This document shows, piece after piece, positions 21,089-33,200 of a stretch of DNA of 64,000 nt; position 1 is the first letter of the stretch, and every line of letters starts with the position of its first letter. A program made the position numbers and the translations under genes. The notes below the pieces were generated by a model that saw only the letters and a list, made by a program, of their open reading frames with translations, did not search any database and was not told the DNA's origin. The DNA is from Pristionchus mayeri (lineage: Eukaryota > Nematoda > Chromadorea > Rhabditida > Neodiplogasteridae), in assembly GCA_036245805.1 (NCBI GenBank), contig BTRK01000005.1:19754984-19818983 (forward strand), in the 5' to 3' direction.

Positions 21089-23502
21089 TCTGGAAGATAC
21101 TTTTGATCGACTGCCAAAGAAAATGAAGAATGCTGCAAGGAGATCGGCAGAAGAGAGACAACGACTCATGAGGGAGATCGAGAAAGAGGTGCGCATCCCT
21201 CCATTACAGTACCCCCACAGTACCCTTTCAGACTGCTCTCCTGGACCGTAATCTCTCCTACTCCGAAAGGGAGGGGAGGTTTCTGGCGAAAGCGAGGAAA
21301 TCGCCCACATACGGATGCAGGCCATACGAGTGCATCGTCGACTACATCATGGTGAGGGGAGGGAGTGACCTACTCGAGTGGGAGGGATACTGTAGACAGA
21401 CACAGGGAATCAATTGATAAGGGCAAAAGAGAGGCCGATGGTGTTGCATGACCATTCATGATCAGTCCTTACGCAACCAGTGACTAACTCGCGATGAAAG
21501 AAAGAGAAGACTAAAAATTCCCCTCCCCATCGGTCATCCCTCGCGTTGCCTCGTGAAAGAAAGAAAGAGATCAGTAGAGAAGAGAGAGAAGGAGGTGTTG
21601 CCCATGGAAGCAGAGTGCTTCAATGGACATCTAACGAATCGAACGAATTCACTTTCGTCGTAAAAGTACGAGGGGAGAGTTGGTAAACGTCGGCCACCTG
21701 GTGGTGTGTGTGCCACACCATGACCGGAAATGGATTGAGAGCATCGTGGTTATGTTTACGAGTGGATTAGAAGGGTGGATGGGGGAGTGGATCGAGAGGA
21801 GGGAGAGGGGGGAGGGGGAGGGAGGGGGAGGGAGGGGGAGGGGGGAGGGGAGGGGGGAGGGGAGGGGGGAGGGGAGGGGATGGTTCGATAGAATGCGGGA
21901 ACTCCCTTTGGAGGCTTCATCCCATTCAGTCACAGTCAATGGACGGTAGTCAATGATCCGAGAAGAGAAGGAGCCAAGGGTGGTACCAAGATGAGGGAAG
22001 GATCAGACAGGTAGGGAAGGAGGGAGGGTATCGAGGGGAGGGAACGAGCCTCTTTTAGACGACCCACTGAATAACGAGGTTTCCTGTGGCACAAATAGGA
22101 AAACGGAGGGACAAATTGGTGTCGGATTGGGGAGAGGAAAGAAGAGGAGAACCTCGTTGTTATTACAGAAGGAAGAAGATTGACAAGGACGAAACAGACT
22201 GGGAACTGAACTGATTGCGAAGATTGTATTCTAGAGAGACCAGACAGTGGTATACCACGTTCCAAGGGAAGCAGTGGAGCAAATGAAGCAATGATGGCTT
22301 AAAGGGAGACAATGACCCCTCAGGGTATTATGGCCTCTTCTCGCCCTCAGGTGTCCTCCTCTCTCTCCCTTCCCCTCCTCTAATGGGAGGATCGAGAGTA
22401 AGTGAGCATCATTAAGACCATTCTCATAATGATCCTATCCAAACAGGTGATCATTGGGGGGAGGGGAAGGAGGAGCTAATCCCATGGAGATGGAGTGGAA
22501 CGAATTGTGAGATCAGCGGTGCTATTCAAAGTGGGTTAGAGGGGAGTCCTGCTGGTAGGAAGAAGTAGAGAGCACACCAATTAGAAGGAGAGTTGCACTC
22601 GAAAGAATCTGTTGTTCCCTGAAGAGGATGAATGGAGAGACTGAAGAGCACTTCTACTTAATACTTGCAAGAACAATAGAGAATGAACTATCTTCCGGAG
22701 GATGCATTTTGCCATTTTTTCTTGAAATAAATTAGACATGAGTGTGTATGGACTCCTTCTCAGCCTCGCTCGGACAGTTGTGGCTACCTGGGAGTCAATG
22801 AAGATGGAGTGCACGTTTACACTTTCGACAAGGTATCCAAGAATACTCTTAAAGTTACCCAACAAGGACGAAACCCTGATCTCACCCTGATCCCGTCGCG
22901 TGTACGAGATAGTATGCAAAAGTGAGAGAGCGCTGATCATTTCCGGTTTTCCCTTGAGGCTATTATTGATTTTTAGCATTTTTTTATATTCATTCTATAC
23001 TAATTCAACCATCCGCTATTCGATGGAGGACAAAAAATAATGGGTGAATTTCGTCCTTGTTGGGTAACTTTAATTTTGCATAGTAGCACGTAAGATCTAT
23101 AATTGCAACACATTTTCTTCCAGGATTGGTTCTGTTCGTACCCATGGGACAATTTCTCGTATGTTTCTACTTCCTCTCAGGATGGATCTACAGTAATCCA
23201 ATTCGATCAATACGCGAGGGAGGTCACTTTCACAGCCAACGTCCATGATCCCGTATGATACCCCTTCTATCTTATGAGCACAATCACAGCTTCTAAATTT
23301 GCGCATTCGCAATGGTTATTGAAATCGAAATTTACTCGGTGGTTCTTCTGATTTTGTCCACATGTACGAATAATTATGACTGTCAAAATAATATTTGTTC
23401 CCTGTCAACTGAAACTATATCTTTTCTCAATTCCAGTTCATGGCAGCTTCGATTCTCCGACTCTGTGATCATTTCTCACGGCGAAATCGAGGATCGAGAT
23501 GA
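21089..23502 (+). CDS. Unrecognised protein, 3' five exons
   Basis: Five plus-strand exons join without a phase conflict: 21089-21188, 21232-21351, 22764-22832, 23124-23252 and 23437-23502 (TGA at 23500-23502). The first encodes a basic helical stretch (RLPKKMKNAARRSAEERQR), the second TYGCRPYECIVDYIM, the third GYLGVNEDGVHVYTFDK, the fourth DWFCSYPWDNFSYVSTSS. There is no obvious membrane segment. The long third intron position (21352-22763) holds G-rich simple sequence, and the next intron holds a TTAA-flanked MITE. The 5' end is not resolved: an ATG inside the first exon (about 21123) is possible, as are exons further upstream. It converges on the channel gene, with 123 nt between the two stop codons. 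Family unknown. Confidence 0.65.
21795..21880. repeat. GGGGGAGGGG simple-sequence tract
   Basis: Nearly pure repeats of GGGGAGGG on the plus strand within the long intron 21352-22763 of the unrecognised gene. Confidence 0.85.
22849..23073. mobile_element. TTAA-flanked MITE, copy A
   Basis: A 225-bp element whose ends are perfect inverted repeats of at least 20 bp (TTAAAGTTACCCAACAAGGA and its complement), starting and ending in TTAA. TTAA target sites are the hallmark of piggyBac-type elements. No coding capacity. It lies in an intron of the gene 21089-23502. Related copies are at 60398-60629 and 61954-62384. Confidence 0.85.
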
Positions 23503-23625
23503 TCAATCAATAATTAACTTTATCGATTGCAACTCGTGTGTTCTTACTCGTACTCATCATTCACCCGTTCCGATCTTTCCTTTGGAACCGAAAGAAAAGA
23601 TTATGATAAAGGAAAGAATTCTTCG

Positions 23626-26436
23626 CTATAATGTCTTCGTCTCCACTGCCAGATAAGGCACGAGATATCGTAACCAGTACTGTAAGAGGGATTATCGATT
23701 GATCGAGGGAAGAGGACGTACTGTGATATTGAAAACGACGAAGAAGAGGGGGAAGACGACACGAGAGATGAGATCGATACGACGGGAATGCTCACGATAC
23801 TTCACCTGAACGAGCAACTAGAGATTGGATGCCATTCAGGGTTGGATTGAGAGTAAGTTCATCTCTCTAACCTGCCATAGTGACCCCCACCACGAGAGCC
23901 CCACTCTGGCAGTTCCCATCTGAGTGAGAGCAAGAGGAGAAGAGAGCAAGTGGTTGCTGAATTGGGATTGAGAATGGCCTTCCCCCTTCCCTCACCTAAG
24001 GACCATCCCATGGTTGTTGTTCATACGGGGAGGTTCCATCGGAAGAGCCTACGAATAGTACCAGATTTCGTGTTTATTTCGAATGAACTGACTGTGTAGT
24101 GTCCATTGTAGGCTGAATGGTTGTTAGCCTCGTTCTGCCTAAATTACTTCCATTACTTCTTCTCACCCTCCACAGTGCTGTCAAACTGACATTCGATAGA
24201 GGATGTTTGTCTGATGCCTCGTCCTGTACTGATTCCTCACGATATCCTGTCGAGCAGCCCAATTCACGAGGGCGAATTCGAGAAGAGCACCGAAGATAAA
24301 AGCTGCAAGGAGAGGATTAGAAGGAGGAAATGAGGGAGGAGAGAGAGAGAGAGAGTACCGCGTATAGGAATGAGTTCGGTCATCTAACTATCTTTAAAAT
24401 TCAATCAATGGTCACAAATGGAGTGTGGTGTGTTCTCCTCCTCTCACCTAGACAGACTCCAATCCAGATGTCGATTGCCTTGGTGTAGCTGACTGGAGGG
24501 AGATTAGCATTGACTCCCGAGGCCTGCAATTCTCATTCCTCACCCATTGGTGGATGAGCAGCGAACCTGCGTGGTCATTGTGAGTAGAGTGGTCACTCCG
24601 AGAGTCACTCGAGCAGGCACTGAATCCTTGTCCAACCTGTAACAACAACTACTTCCATCTGCCATCGATTGGGAAGTCCTCTGATAGGGTAATCTCTCCT
24701 CACCAGAATGAGACCCACGAGACGGCGACAAGCATGAATGAGGGGATGTACAATTGGAGGAGATAGTAGGAGAACTCCCTCTTCAACTCGATCTCAGTAC
24801 GAAGACACGAATACACTCCTGCATTCCATCCATACTCATTCATCTACCCTATGGAGGGGTCACATAGTCAAATGCTGACCAGTATTGGTGACTGAAGTAC
24901 AGCTGTTGGTTCGTACGTCGGAGAGGATGAAGGAAGGGAGAGATTCCCTGATTCCGTCCTTGATCTGGATCGGCTTCGAGTCCTTCCAATGGTACTCTGC
25001 AATCTCCTCCTGTTCTCATCCCTTCTTCCCCTCTCACCGATGTCCTTCGTGGTGTAAGCATACGAGGCGAAGTCGATGAAGCAAGTCTGCACGTCCAGGG
25101 GATAGTCAACCAATCTCATCGGGCAGGAGAGAGTCAACGTCAGTCTGCAGTCATCTAGTCATACCTTCCCAACTCCCTCCTCGACTAATTCTTCCCCCTT
25201 GATCGATTCTCGATGGCTACAGTACCTGCACGAGTACAGTATCCTCCCTGTCCCGTTGTACACTCGAATGAGCACATTAGGTTTATCGATCATGTGTTTC
25301 TTCCCGTCCTTTTCGTTCTGGAAGAAGGTGTCGGGAACCTGCCAAAGGGAGCAGTCACAATCAAACTCCCATTTTTTTTTTAATTTGAAGCTAGTGCCAT
25401 ATATTCGGTCCGTGAATTCATTAAATTCTTCAACATTCTGTATTTCTCCGTCAATCTCCCTCCCCCTCGCTCACCCATATCTTCTGTTCAGGAGAGAGTA
25501 CGATGTGCTGTAGAGAGGGGGAGTTGAAGTAGAGTCGTTCGTCCACCCATTCCTACAATGGAGTTCTCATTTACAATGCAGAGGAGTCAATTGTGTCTAT
25601 CACTTATTTGCCTCTCCTCTTCTATTTCTGGGAATGGCTCCCATCACTGAGGAGATCCATTCAAAGAGGAGATTCTTCTCTCCACGTCAATAAAGAGAAG
25701 AAGTCGTTCATTTAATAATCGCTCGTGTACCAGATTGATGGAAGATAAAAGTAAGAGCCCACATGTTCTTTGCTCGCTTTTCTGCGCTAAATGCGAGCGA
25801 GAAGTGAAAGATCAAAGAGTAACTCACCTCTCTGAAGGTGAAATGCATGGAGTACTCCATGTTGACATCGTCCACCTTCGATATACTCCTGAAAGGAAGG
25901 ATGAGAGGGGAGAGGGGGGAGGAGGAGGAGGAGGAATAGGGCAGGTGGAGGGAGGGGAGGAGTGACCTACCGCAGATACATATTCGCATGTACATCGACT
26001 GCAGTGGCGTCGGATGAGACTGGATTGAGTGTCCCCCTGCAATTACTCGCCTTTCCCTATATCGTACCCCACAAGGGTGTTTCGTCAAATGCAGAATGTG
26101 CCTCACAACTCCTAACGCTTTCAGCTGCTTCTGTTCTCGATTATATGAATTTTCTAAGCAATCTGTACCATTCCTTCTTCATGTCAAAAGTGTGTTGAAT
26201 GGATGTAACGGGGGTAATGGTGGATGGTGTCTACCTCGGTCTGACTCTGTAGTCATAGTCGGAATCCCTCGAGATGAGTCGATTGATGAGCACTTGCTCG
26301 TCCATTAGTTTCTCGTACCTCCAATCACTCGATGATTCCCTTTCCTTCCTCCCTCTCCTCACCCAGTATCTCTGAACTTCCCTGCACTCGAATGGAGGAT
26401 ACTCTGCTGCACTAGCAGCAGAATGGAGAAGAACAT
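23626..26436 (-). CDS. Glutamate-gated chloride channel-like Cys-loop subunit
   Basis: Subunit of a pentameric ligand-gated anion channel in the nerve/muscle plasma membrane. About 14 minus-strand exons read from ATG 26434-26436 to TAG 23626-23628. The signal peptide ([19 protein letters not shown]) is followed by [13 protein letters not shown], then EWVDERLYF. The Cys-loop is [15 protein letters not shown]. After [15 protein letters not shown] come M1 ([20 protein letters not shown]), M2 with the anion-selective start [18 protein letters not shown]3 ([19 protein letters not shown]) and a short M4 in the last two exons ([18 protein letters not shown]). PAR at the start of M2 and the overall pattern fit GluCl subunits of the avr-14/glc group; I do not assign a particular one. 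The exon after M3 (start 24302) and the M3-M4 loop exon(s), between about 24178 and 23805, are not fully resolved. Confidence 0.9.
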
Positions 26437-27835
26437 CCCTGCGAAGGAGATTAGAGCATCCTGCAACGAACTCCCCGTTACGGTAGATATCGATTGATCT
26501 GATGGAACAGTAAGTCTGCTGAGAAGCCAAGGAGAGGAGTAGGCCGGAAATCGCCGTGAATGACGACAGAAGGAATGGGGAGTGCTTAGAGAGGAGAGGG
26601 GAAAGGGAGGGGAAAGGGAGAGTTTCTCAATAATTCAGTGCCTTCTGAGGAAGATTCGCTTTGTGGGAAGAGACTGCAAGGAGACAGAAGACATAATTAT
26701 TGGCTTGTTTTGTAAAGAGATCGGAAGGAATGGAGTGATGGAGATGGAATGGGAGAAGATCGCGTGTAGACAAAAGAGGAAGGAGGAGGAGGAAGGGGAC
26801 GGGGGGGGGGGGGGGGGGGGATGGGGAAGAAGGGGAGTGAACTATGCTTCGAGATAATCACCATGATCTGGACACGAGATAGAGAGAAAACATAGGATGC
26901 AGCTGCTCCTTCTCTTATTATGCTGCGAGTGAGAAACAAGTTATCCATCATCACAACTATCTACTTCACTTATGTTTGAGTAATTCATGGGATAAGAAGA
27001 AGTAGATAAATCTGGAAGAATGGGATAAAGAGTGCAGAATGAGGGGAGGACCTCACTTTTTTGCGAGAATTTCGGGCAGATGTGAAAGCGAGAAATTCTG
27101 GGAATGAAATGTGAATAACTAGGGTGTGAAAGTTCGTTGAAAAAATAGAAGGAAACGGAGGAGCGAAAGTAAAGATGAGGGAGAGAGAAAGAATATTCTG
27201 ATGGGAGGAGTGCAAATATTACGAATTTAATAGTTCGATCGAGTGAAGAGAAAGGAGAAATAAGTCTTCTTGGCCATTCGATCGGAGGAAAAACAGAAAG
27301 ATGAACGGATTGAAGAAGGATTCTCAGCGTATCGAATGGATCTGAAGGAGAGAGAGGAGAATTGAGAAAGAGAGAAATGAGATCGAAACACTTCTAGATC
27401 TCGACTAATGAAACATCTTCAACTCAACAGTTCGAATTACAACTGAATGACTTGGAAAGAGAGAATGGAGATGTGTGATGGGAAAAGGAAGAAGACTCAT
27501 TGGGAATCACGAGAGGGAAGGGGTTGCCATGAGTGAAGAGAGAGAGAGGAAGGGAGTGATCACTGGAAAAGAGATCAGTCATCAGGGGGATCTCGAACAT
27601 TATGAGGAGCGAATAGGAAATGAAAATGCCACGAGTGATACTCGTGGCATGTTTCACGCAATGTGCCGTCTACAAGGGAAGTCGTGCCATCTCTATGGAA
27701 AAGGCATTCTCGTGAAACAAAAAACGAAGAGACAATAAATGCTCATTCTTCACAGTCGCTATTAAAATTGGTACATATAATATAATAGAAAATCTTCAAA
27801 TCGTATTACCACTTTCCTTGGTGCGAGAACATCAG

Positions 27836-28996
27836 AGATATCAGGCCTCTCACGAGAGAATCGGGACAAATAGGCATTTTCAGTTGACATTCAAATTTTA
27901 GGAAATCTTGCAAATTATGTTTCCTCTTAGTACTTGACTAGACTGGACTAAAACTGAAGTTTCAGATTTTTTATCTGTGCTGCAGCAGCAGCAGGCTGCT
28001 GCAAACTTTAGACGTAGGTCATTGATAATTGAGGTTTTGACCGATTAAAGTGGTGATATTTGCTCGCAAAAGTGTTTCTATGATCAAATGAACGATTTTG
28101 GAGCATGTTGTTCATTTTTCACTTTTGCGACCGTTGCAGCAAACGCATAGTGGAGCAGTTTATAATTTCTAAGTTGAGCGTACATTTTTTGCTTCTCTCC
28201 AAACGTTCCCAGTTTGTAGAGCTTGAAATTCTGCACATATCAGATTTTTTGTCGATTTTATCTCTGTGGTCTTTGCACATTCCCAAGTTGGCGAAAACCT
28301 CATAACGGGCTGCACGGTTCACAAGCAGTGGATCTGAGTTCGCCAAGTGGCAAGTTCGAACCCCAGCCAGAGCAGACAGGATTTTTGCCATGTGATTACA
28401 TCGAAAAAGTAAGTCTGAGGGTGTTATAGGTCATTTAAATGATAAAAATGGATTGCAAAAAACTTGTCTGCTCTGGCTGGGGTTCGAACTTGCGACTTGG
28501 CGAACTCAGATCCACTGCTTGTGAACCGTGCAGCCCGTTATGAGGTTTTCGCCGACTTGGGAATGTGCAAAGACCACAGAGATAAAATCGACAAAAAATC
28601 TGATATGTGCAGAATTTCAAGCTCTACAAACTGGGAACGTTTGGAGAGAAGCAAAAAAATTACGCTCAACTTAGAAATTAAAAACTGCTCCACTATGCGT
28701 TTGCTGCAACGGTCGCAAAAGTGAAAAATGAACAACATGCTCCAAAATCGTTCATTTGATCATAGAAACACTTTTGCGAGCAAATATCACCACTTTAATC
28801 GGTCAAACCCTCAATACCCGATGAACTATGTCTAAAGTTTGCAGCAGCCTGCTGCAGCTGCAAGATGCAATTGGGCCAAACGGAACATGGAAAATCTTCT
28901 AGACCTCATATCCGTACTAGAACACTTTAAAAATTAAATATTTGAATTTTCAAAGTCAACTCGTTGTCCCGATTCTCTCGTGAGAGGCTTGATATG
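27836..28996. mobile_element. 1.16-kb hairpin element with tRNA-like core
   Basis: Two arms of about 550 bp in inverted orientation meet near 28390-28455 with only a few tens of bases between them. Outer ends match over GCCTCTCACGAGAGAATCGG. The inner about 400 bp of each arm are nearly identical. Each arm contains an RNA polymerase III B-box-like block (AAGTTCGAACCCCAGCC) preceded by a possible A-box region (28300-28380, mirrored at 28458-28535), as in tRNA-derived SINEs. No protein is encoded. The transcript would fold into one long hairpin. Confidence 0.85.
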
Positions 28997-29794
28997 TAGG
29001 AATAGCAAAGTAAATGAGAGTTGTCAATATGGAAAAGCATTCAATAAATGAATTTTGAAAGGTATTTCAAACGTGTATTTTTTCTTTGATGATGCTCTCA
29101 GAGAGATCAAGGACGTTTAGAAGGATATGAATATCCTGAGTAGAGGAACGTGATTAATGTGAATGAGAGGAGAAGAAGAGAAAGGAGGAGGTCCGATTAT
29201 AGAGAATAAATATCGAGGATAGGATCACAAATCTTTTGCTTACGTAGAAACTTTCAAATTTCTTTTGAGAACAACAATCTCATATTCCTAATTCCCCGTC
29301 TAGAATGGCCTTCTCCCTTCTATTCTATTCGAGTGCTAATCTGCATGAGAGGGGATTCAATATGACGACGTCGTCTTCGAGAGTCGAGACTCACTCCGAA
29401 AGGGAAACGAAGGGGGATGAGTGAGGGGAAATGAATGGAGTGAGAAGATCGTCGTGTAGTGTCATGGAGATATCCCCCCTAGGAAAGAGGAGAAGATTGG
29501 AGTGAAGAGAGCCACAAGGAAGGATCGAATGATTACGGTAGTGATTAGAGGGAAGAAGGGACTCTCCTCTTTCCCCGTTCTCTCTCGTATCTCTAACCGA
29601 CGAGAGAGTGTGCAGAATGGAGAGAGACAGTCTCGCATTCTGAATTCTCCTCGTAATTCCTGTTTACCAGAACGAGAAAAGAGATAAAAGAACGCCATTA
29701 TCAGTGAATATTAACGGGAACAGAAGGCGATTGAGGAGGAAAGGAGAAGGAGATTACAGATCACAGAGGAAGAAGACAACTGAGGAGAGAGGGA

Positions 29795-29855
29795 AGGAGG
29801 GGGGGATGGGGGAGAGGGGGGGGGGAGAAGGGGGGAGGGGGGAGGGGGGAGATGG
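29795..29855. repeat. G-rich low-complexity tract
   Basis: Runs of G broken by single A (GGGGGGAGAAGGGGGG) on the plus strand in the spacer upstream of the astacin gene. Confidence 0.8.
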
Positions 29856-30215
29856 CGTGTAAAGGAAGACAATGGAGTGGAGTCGCCCTTGCAATGAGAA
29901 GTCGTGCAAGGGAGAGTTCCAATTTAGAGACATGAGGAGTAAGGGGAGAAGGGAGAGGGCCTGAGGGAGGGAAGAGGAGGTCACTCCCGCAGATTGAAGA
30001 AGGACCAAAGAAGGACTGAGAAGGAGAGAAAGTCTCATGACTGTTTTGTCTCCCCTTTCACTCAAATGGTCGAAAGAGAAAGAGAAAGGGGGGGGGGAAG
30101 AGCTGATCCGTAACCTTTTACCGGATAGAAGCTGACCCTTTGACCGATTACCATTTCATTTCACTTTTAGTGTGGGACATCCTCGAATTGCTCCATTCTC
30201 TCCCTGCTTCTCCCC

Positions 30216-33200
30216 ATGATACGACTGCTGGTACTACTCCTACTGGTTATCCTTACTCACTTCTGCCATTCCTCAACTCAATTGTGGAAGGAATTCCCCA
30301 TTCGGTACTCTCTTCAACCTGGAAGTCAGTCTTTTACATTCTCTTCGATAATAGGTGCTCACGAATACTCTGGAAGCACAAGTCATGGGAAAAAGTTCAA
30401 AATGGGTCCTCAGAATTGGTGCTTTCTAAGTGAGAGACCACTGTAACAAAACATGAATTACCCGAAACTGTTGTTTAGGAGCAAAAAAGAGAATAGTGGA
30501 CGTTAGATGGAGTTCTAAGCAAGTTGGGTTGATTAGGGAGAGAGGTAGGGCAGAGTGAATTGAGTGTGGAACGGGTAGTGAATGGATTCACTCTGCAGTC
30601 AACGAGAGTCTGATAGAAGAAGTATTGGAGGAGTGGAGGGAGAAGACTTGTCTCCGATTCCAAAAGACGAGGAGGGAGGAAGCACAACTACTAGTGGCAA
30701 GGGCTGCCAGGTCAGTTCAGTTCATTCTTCCTAGGGGGAATCACATCGTAAACTGAGCTACCATCTAGAAACGGGAGGGTTGATCTACCAGAAGTAAGAA
30801 GGGACGGGAAGGTTGGCCTACCTAAAAGACGGAAGCCATAATAAAAGCGGAAGGGATGTCCAAATTGTATTGGAATAGTGATTGGGATCGGGTGGGAGAG
30901 GGAGGGGTTCAAACTGCCCAATCTACCCAATCTACTTTTGTTGTGAGGGGACACGATAAATACGTGTGAACGAGGCACTTTATGCTTATTCAAGAATACA
31001 CAGTTTCCCAAGAAAGAGGAAAGAGTCTGACGAATCGGCGAACAGATGAAGATAAGTCAGAGATTAGAGATTGACGGGACTAAAGACCATTCAAGGTCCA
31101 TTCAAGTATAATCTTGTTTCAAAAGGGAGAAAATTCCGAAAAGGATGCGAAATGAATGAAGAATCGTATGGGAAATTATGAATTGAATAAAGGAAATAAG
31201 AAAGGAGAAGAGGGGAGGAGCAGATGAGTGAGAGGGAGGAGAGCGGGAGGAGGAGGAGGAGATGGGGGAGAGGGAGGAGGGAGATACTTGAGAAATGAAG
31301 AGTCTCTTCATTCTGGATCAAATTATGACGCACAATAATGGGAATCCCCAATGGAAGAAAAACTTGAGAATATGAGGAAAGTGCAGAGTGAAGTTCGTGA
31401 ATTGCATTAGAATGGAGGAATGTGTGCTGCTGCTGCATCACTTCCTCTGTTATGAGAAAGGGAGATTGGATTAGAAGGAACTGAGGTCGAGGACAGGATT
31501 GAGAAGGAAGAAGGAAGAGACGCCACCTTCCCCTCTAACCCATCTTGAACCGCCCTCTCATCTCTAAGTCCCTCCCCTTCAAATGGAGAAGTCTATTGTC
31601 TATGACGAACTTGGGAAAAGGCAAAGGAGAGTCAGAACAAATTATGAGTACGAGAGTCATTCTATGAAAGGTGTGGGGGAGAATGGAGTGAGACAAGGGA
31701 GACAACATGTTGATCACGAGGTGAATGAAAGCATTGAGGGACAACCACTTAATTGCATCCCAAATCTGGAGAGCAGCAAAAAAGTGATGCGTTATTTATT
31801 TATGGGGTGTGCGTAGTGAAGAGGGGGAGGAAGGAGGGGGGAGGGGAGGGGGGGGGAGGGAGAGGGGGGAGGGGAAGAGGAGTGTGGAGGGAGTCTGTAA
31901 AGAGCCCGAGGCGACTACCCTCTGATCCCACACTTCTCATTAGAAGGAGATGAATGGAGACTCTCATCGTAGTTGAATAGACAGAAGAAGAAGACTCCTC
32001 CCGATGGAACGAAGAATATCTGAGAGAATTCCATCAAAGAATAGAAGCGAATTCATCAGCAGACATTCCACATCATTCAGTTGCTTCTCCCACATTGGCA
32101 GAGTTTCCTCCGATTCGAATCAAATGATCGGAGTGAATGAAAACTGTGAAATGAAGGGAGTACTCCTACATGAGATAGGTGAGGATCTTCTATATTATTC
32201 TCCCCAATAATATTCACTTCTCAGGCCACACTCTAGGATTGCATCACACGCACACCAGAAGAGATAGAGATCGATACGTCGTTCTCAAGATGGAGAACGT
32301 ACGGTAGGTCAAAACATTGTGGATCAGGATTATCGATTGACAGGTCTCCCGCATACACGGCAGACTTTGTTCGGAGAGTGAGAAGAGGCGTTCTCGATGG
32401 AGTGCCGTATGACGTTGGATCGATCATGCATTACAGTGTTACGGTAGGCGGTGGATATTGATTGGAAGGGTGAGTTGTCTTCAGACCTTCGCTCGTTCTC
32501 CCTCCTCATTCACTCTCCTCCCTCGAGATTCCATCTACGCCCAGACACTCGGACAGCGATCCCGTCTCTCCTTCTACGATGTCCATGCAATCAATAATGC
32601 ATACTGCAGAGGTACCGTATCCCTTCAAGTACTATTGGGGTGCCCGGAAAGTTCGTATAATTTTTTGTTTTTATTTTTTATTCAATGCTTTACAATTCTC
32701 AGTGACCAATGTATGCCCCCTTCTTTCTCACTACCTCCCTCCAGCGATTGGGCAGGGTCTCGATTCCTCTCTTCCAGAATGCGGGTTTCTTCGAGACCGC
32801 CCAGTTCACGAAAGCCCTCACAACTTCATCTCGATTCTTGAACTTCTTTCCTTTGCAGAAGTCAGAGAGAGAGCGGAAGCAGTGGTAGTCGCATGGGGAG
32901 AGATCCGGGGAATACGGTGGATGGGGAATCCTCTCGATCTTCAGCTCGTCCATTTTCTTCTGGGTCATCTTCGCTCGATGTGGGCGAGCATTGTCCATCA
33001 GAAGAAGAATTTTGCCCTGGTTCAGGAGTCTGGGAGGGACTCTGATCGCGACATCTTCCAGTTGTTCAGAGAAGAGGTCGGCATTGATGCTGGTGCCAGG
33101 GGCGAGGATCTCCCAGTAGATGGGACCGAGCACTGAGAAGAAGAAGCAGAGGAGTTCCTTCTTTCCGTGCTCTTCCTTCTTCGGGACGGGCGTGGGCTTC

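Larger units (their letters stand above)
26437..30215. other. Spacer between divergent channel and protease genes
   Basis: The channel (minus) and the astacin protease (plus) are transcribed away from each other, so their promoters should lie here. I see no convincing exon. Contents are purine-rich sequence, a G run at 26800-26825, a long foldback element (27836-28996), and another G-rich tract at 29800-29850. Confidence 0.6.
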
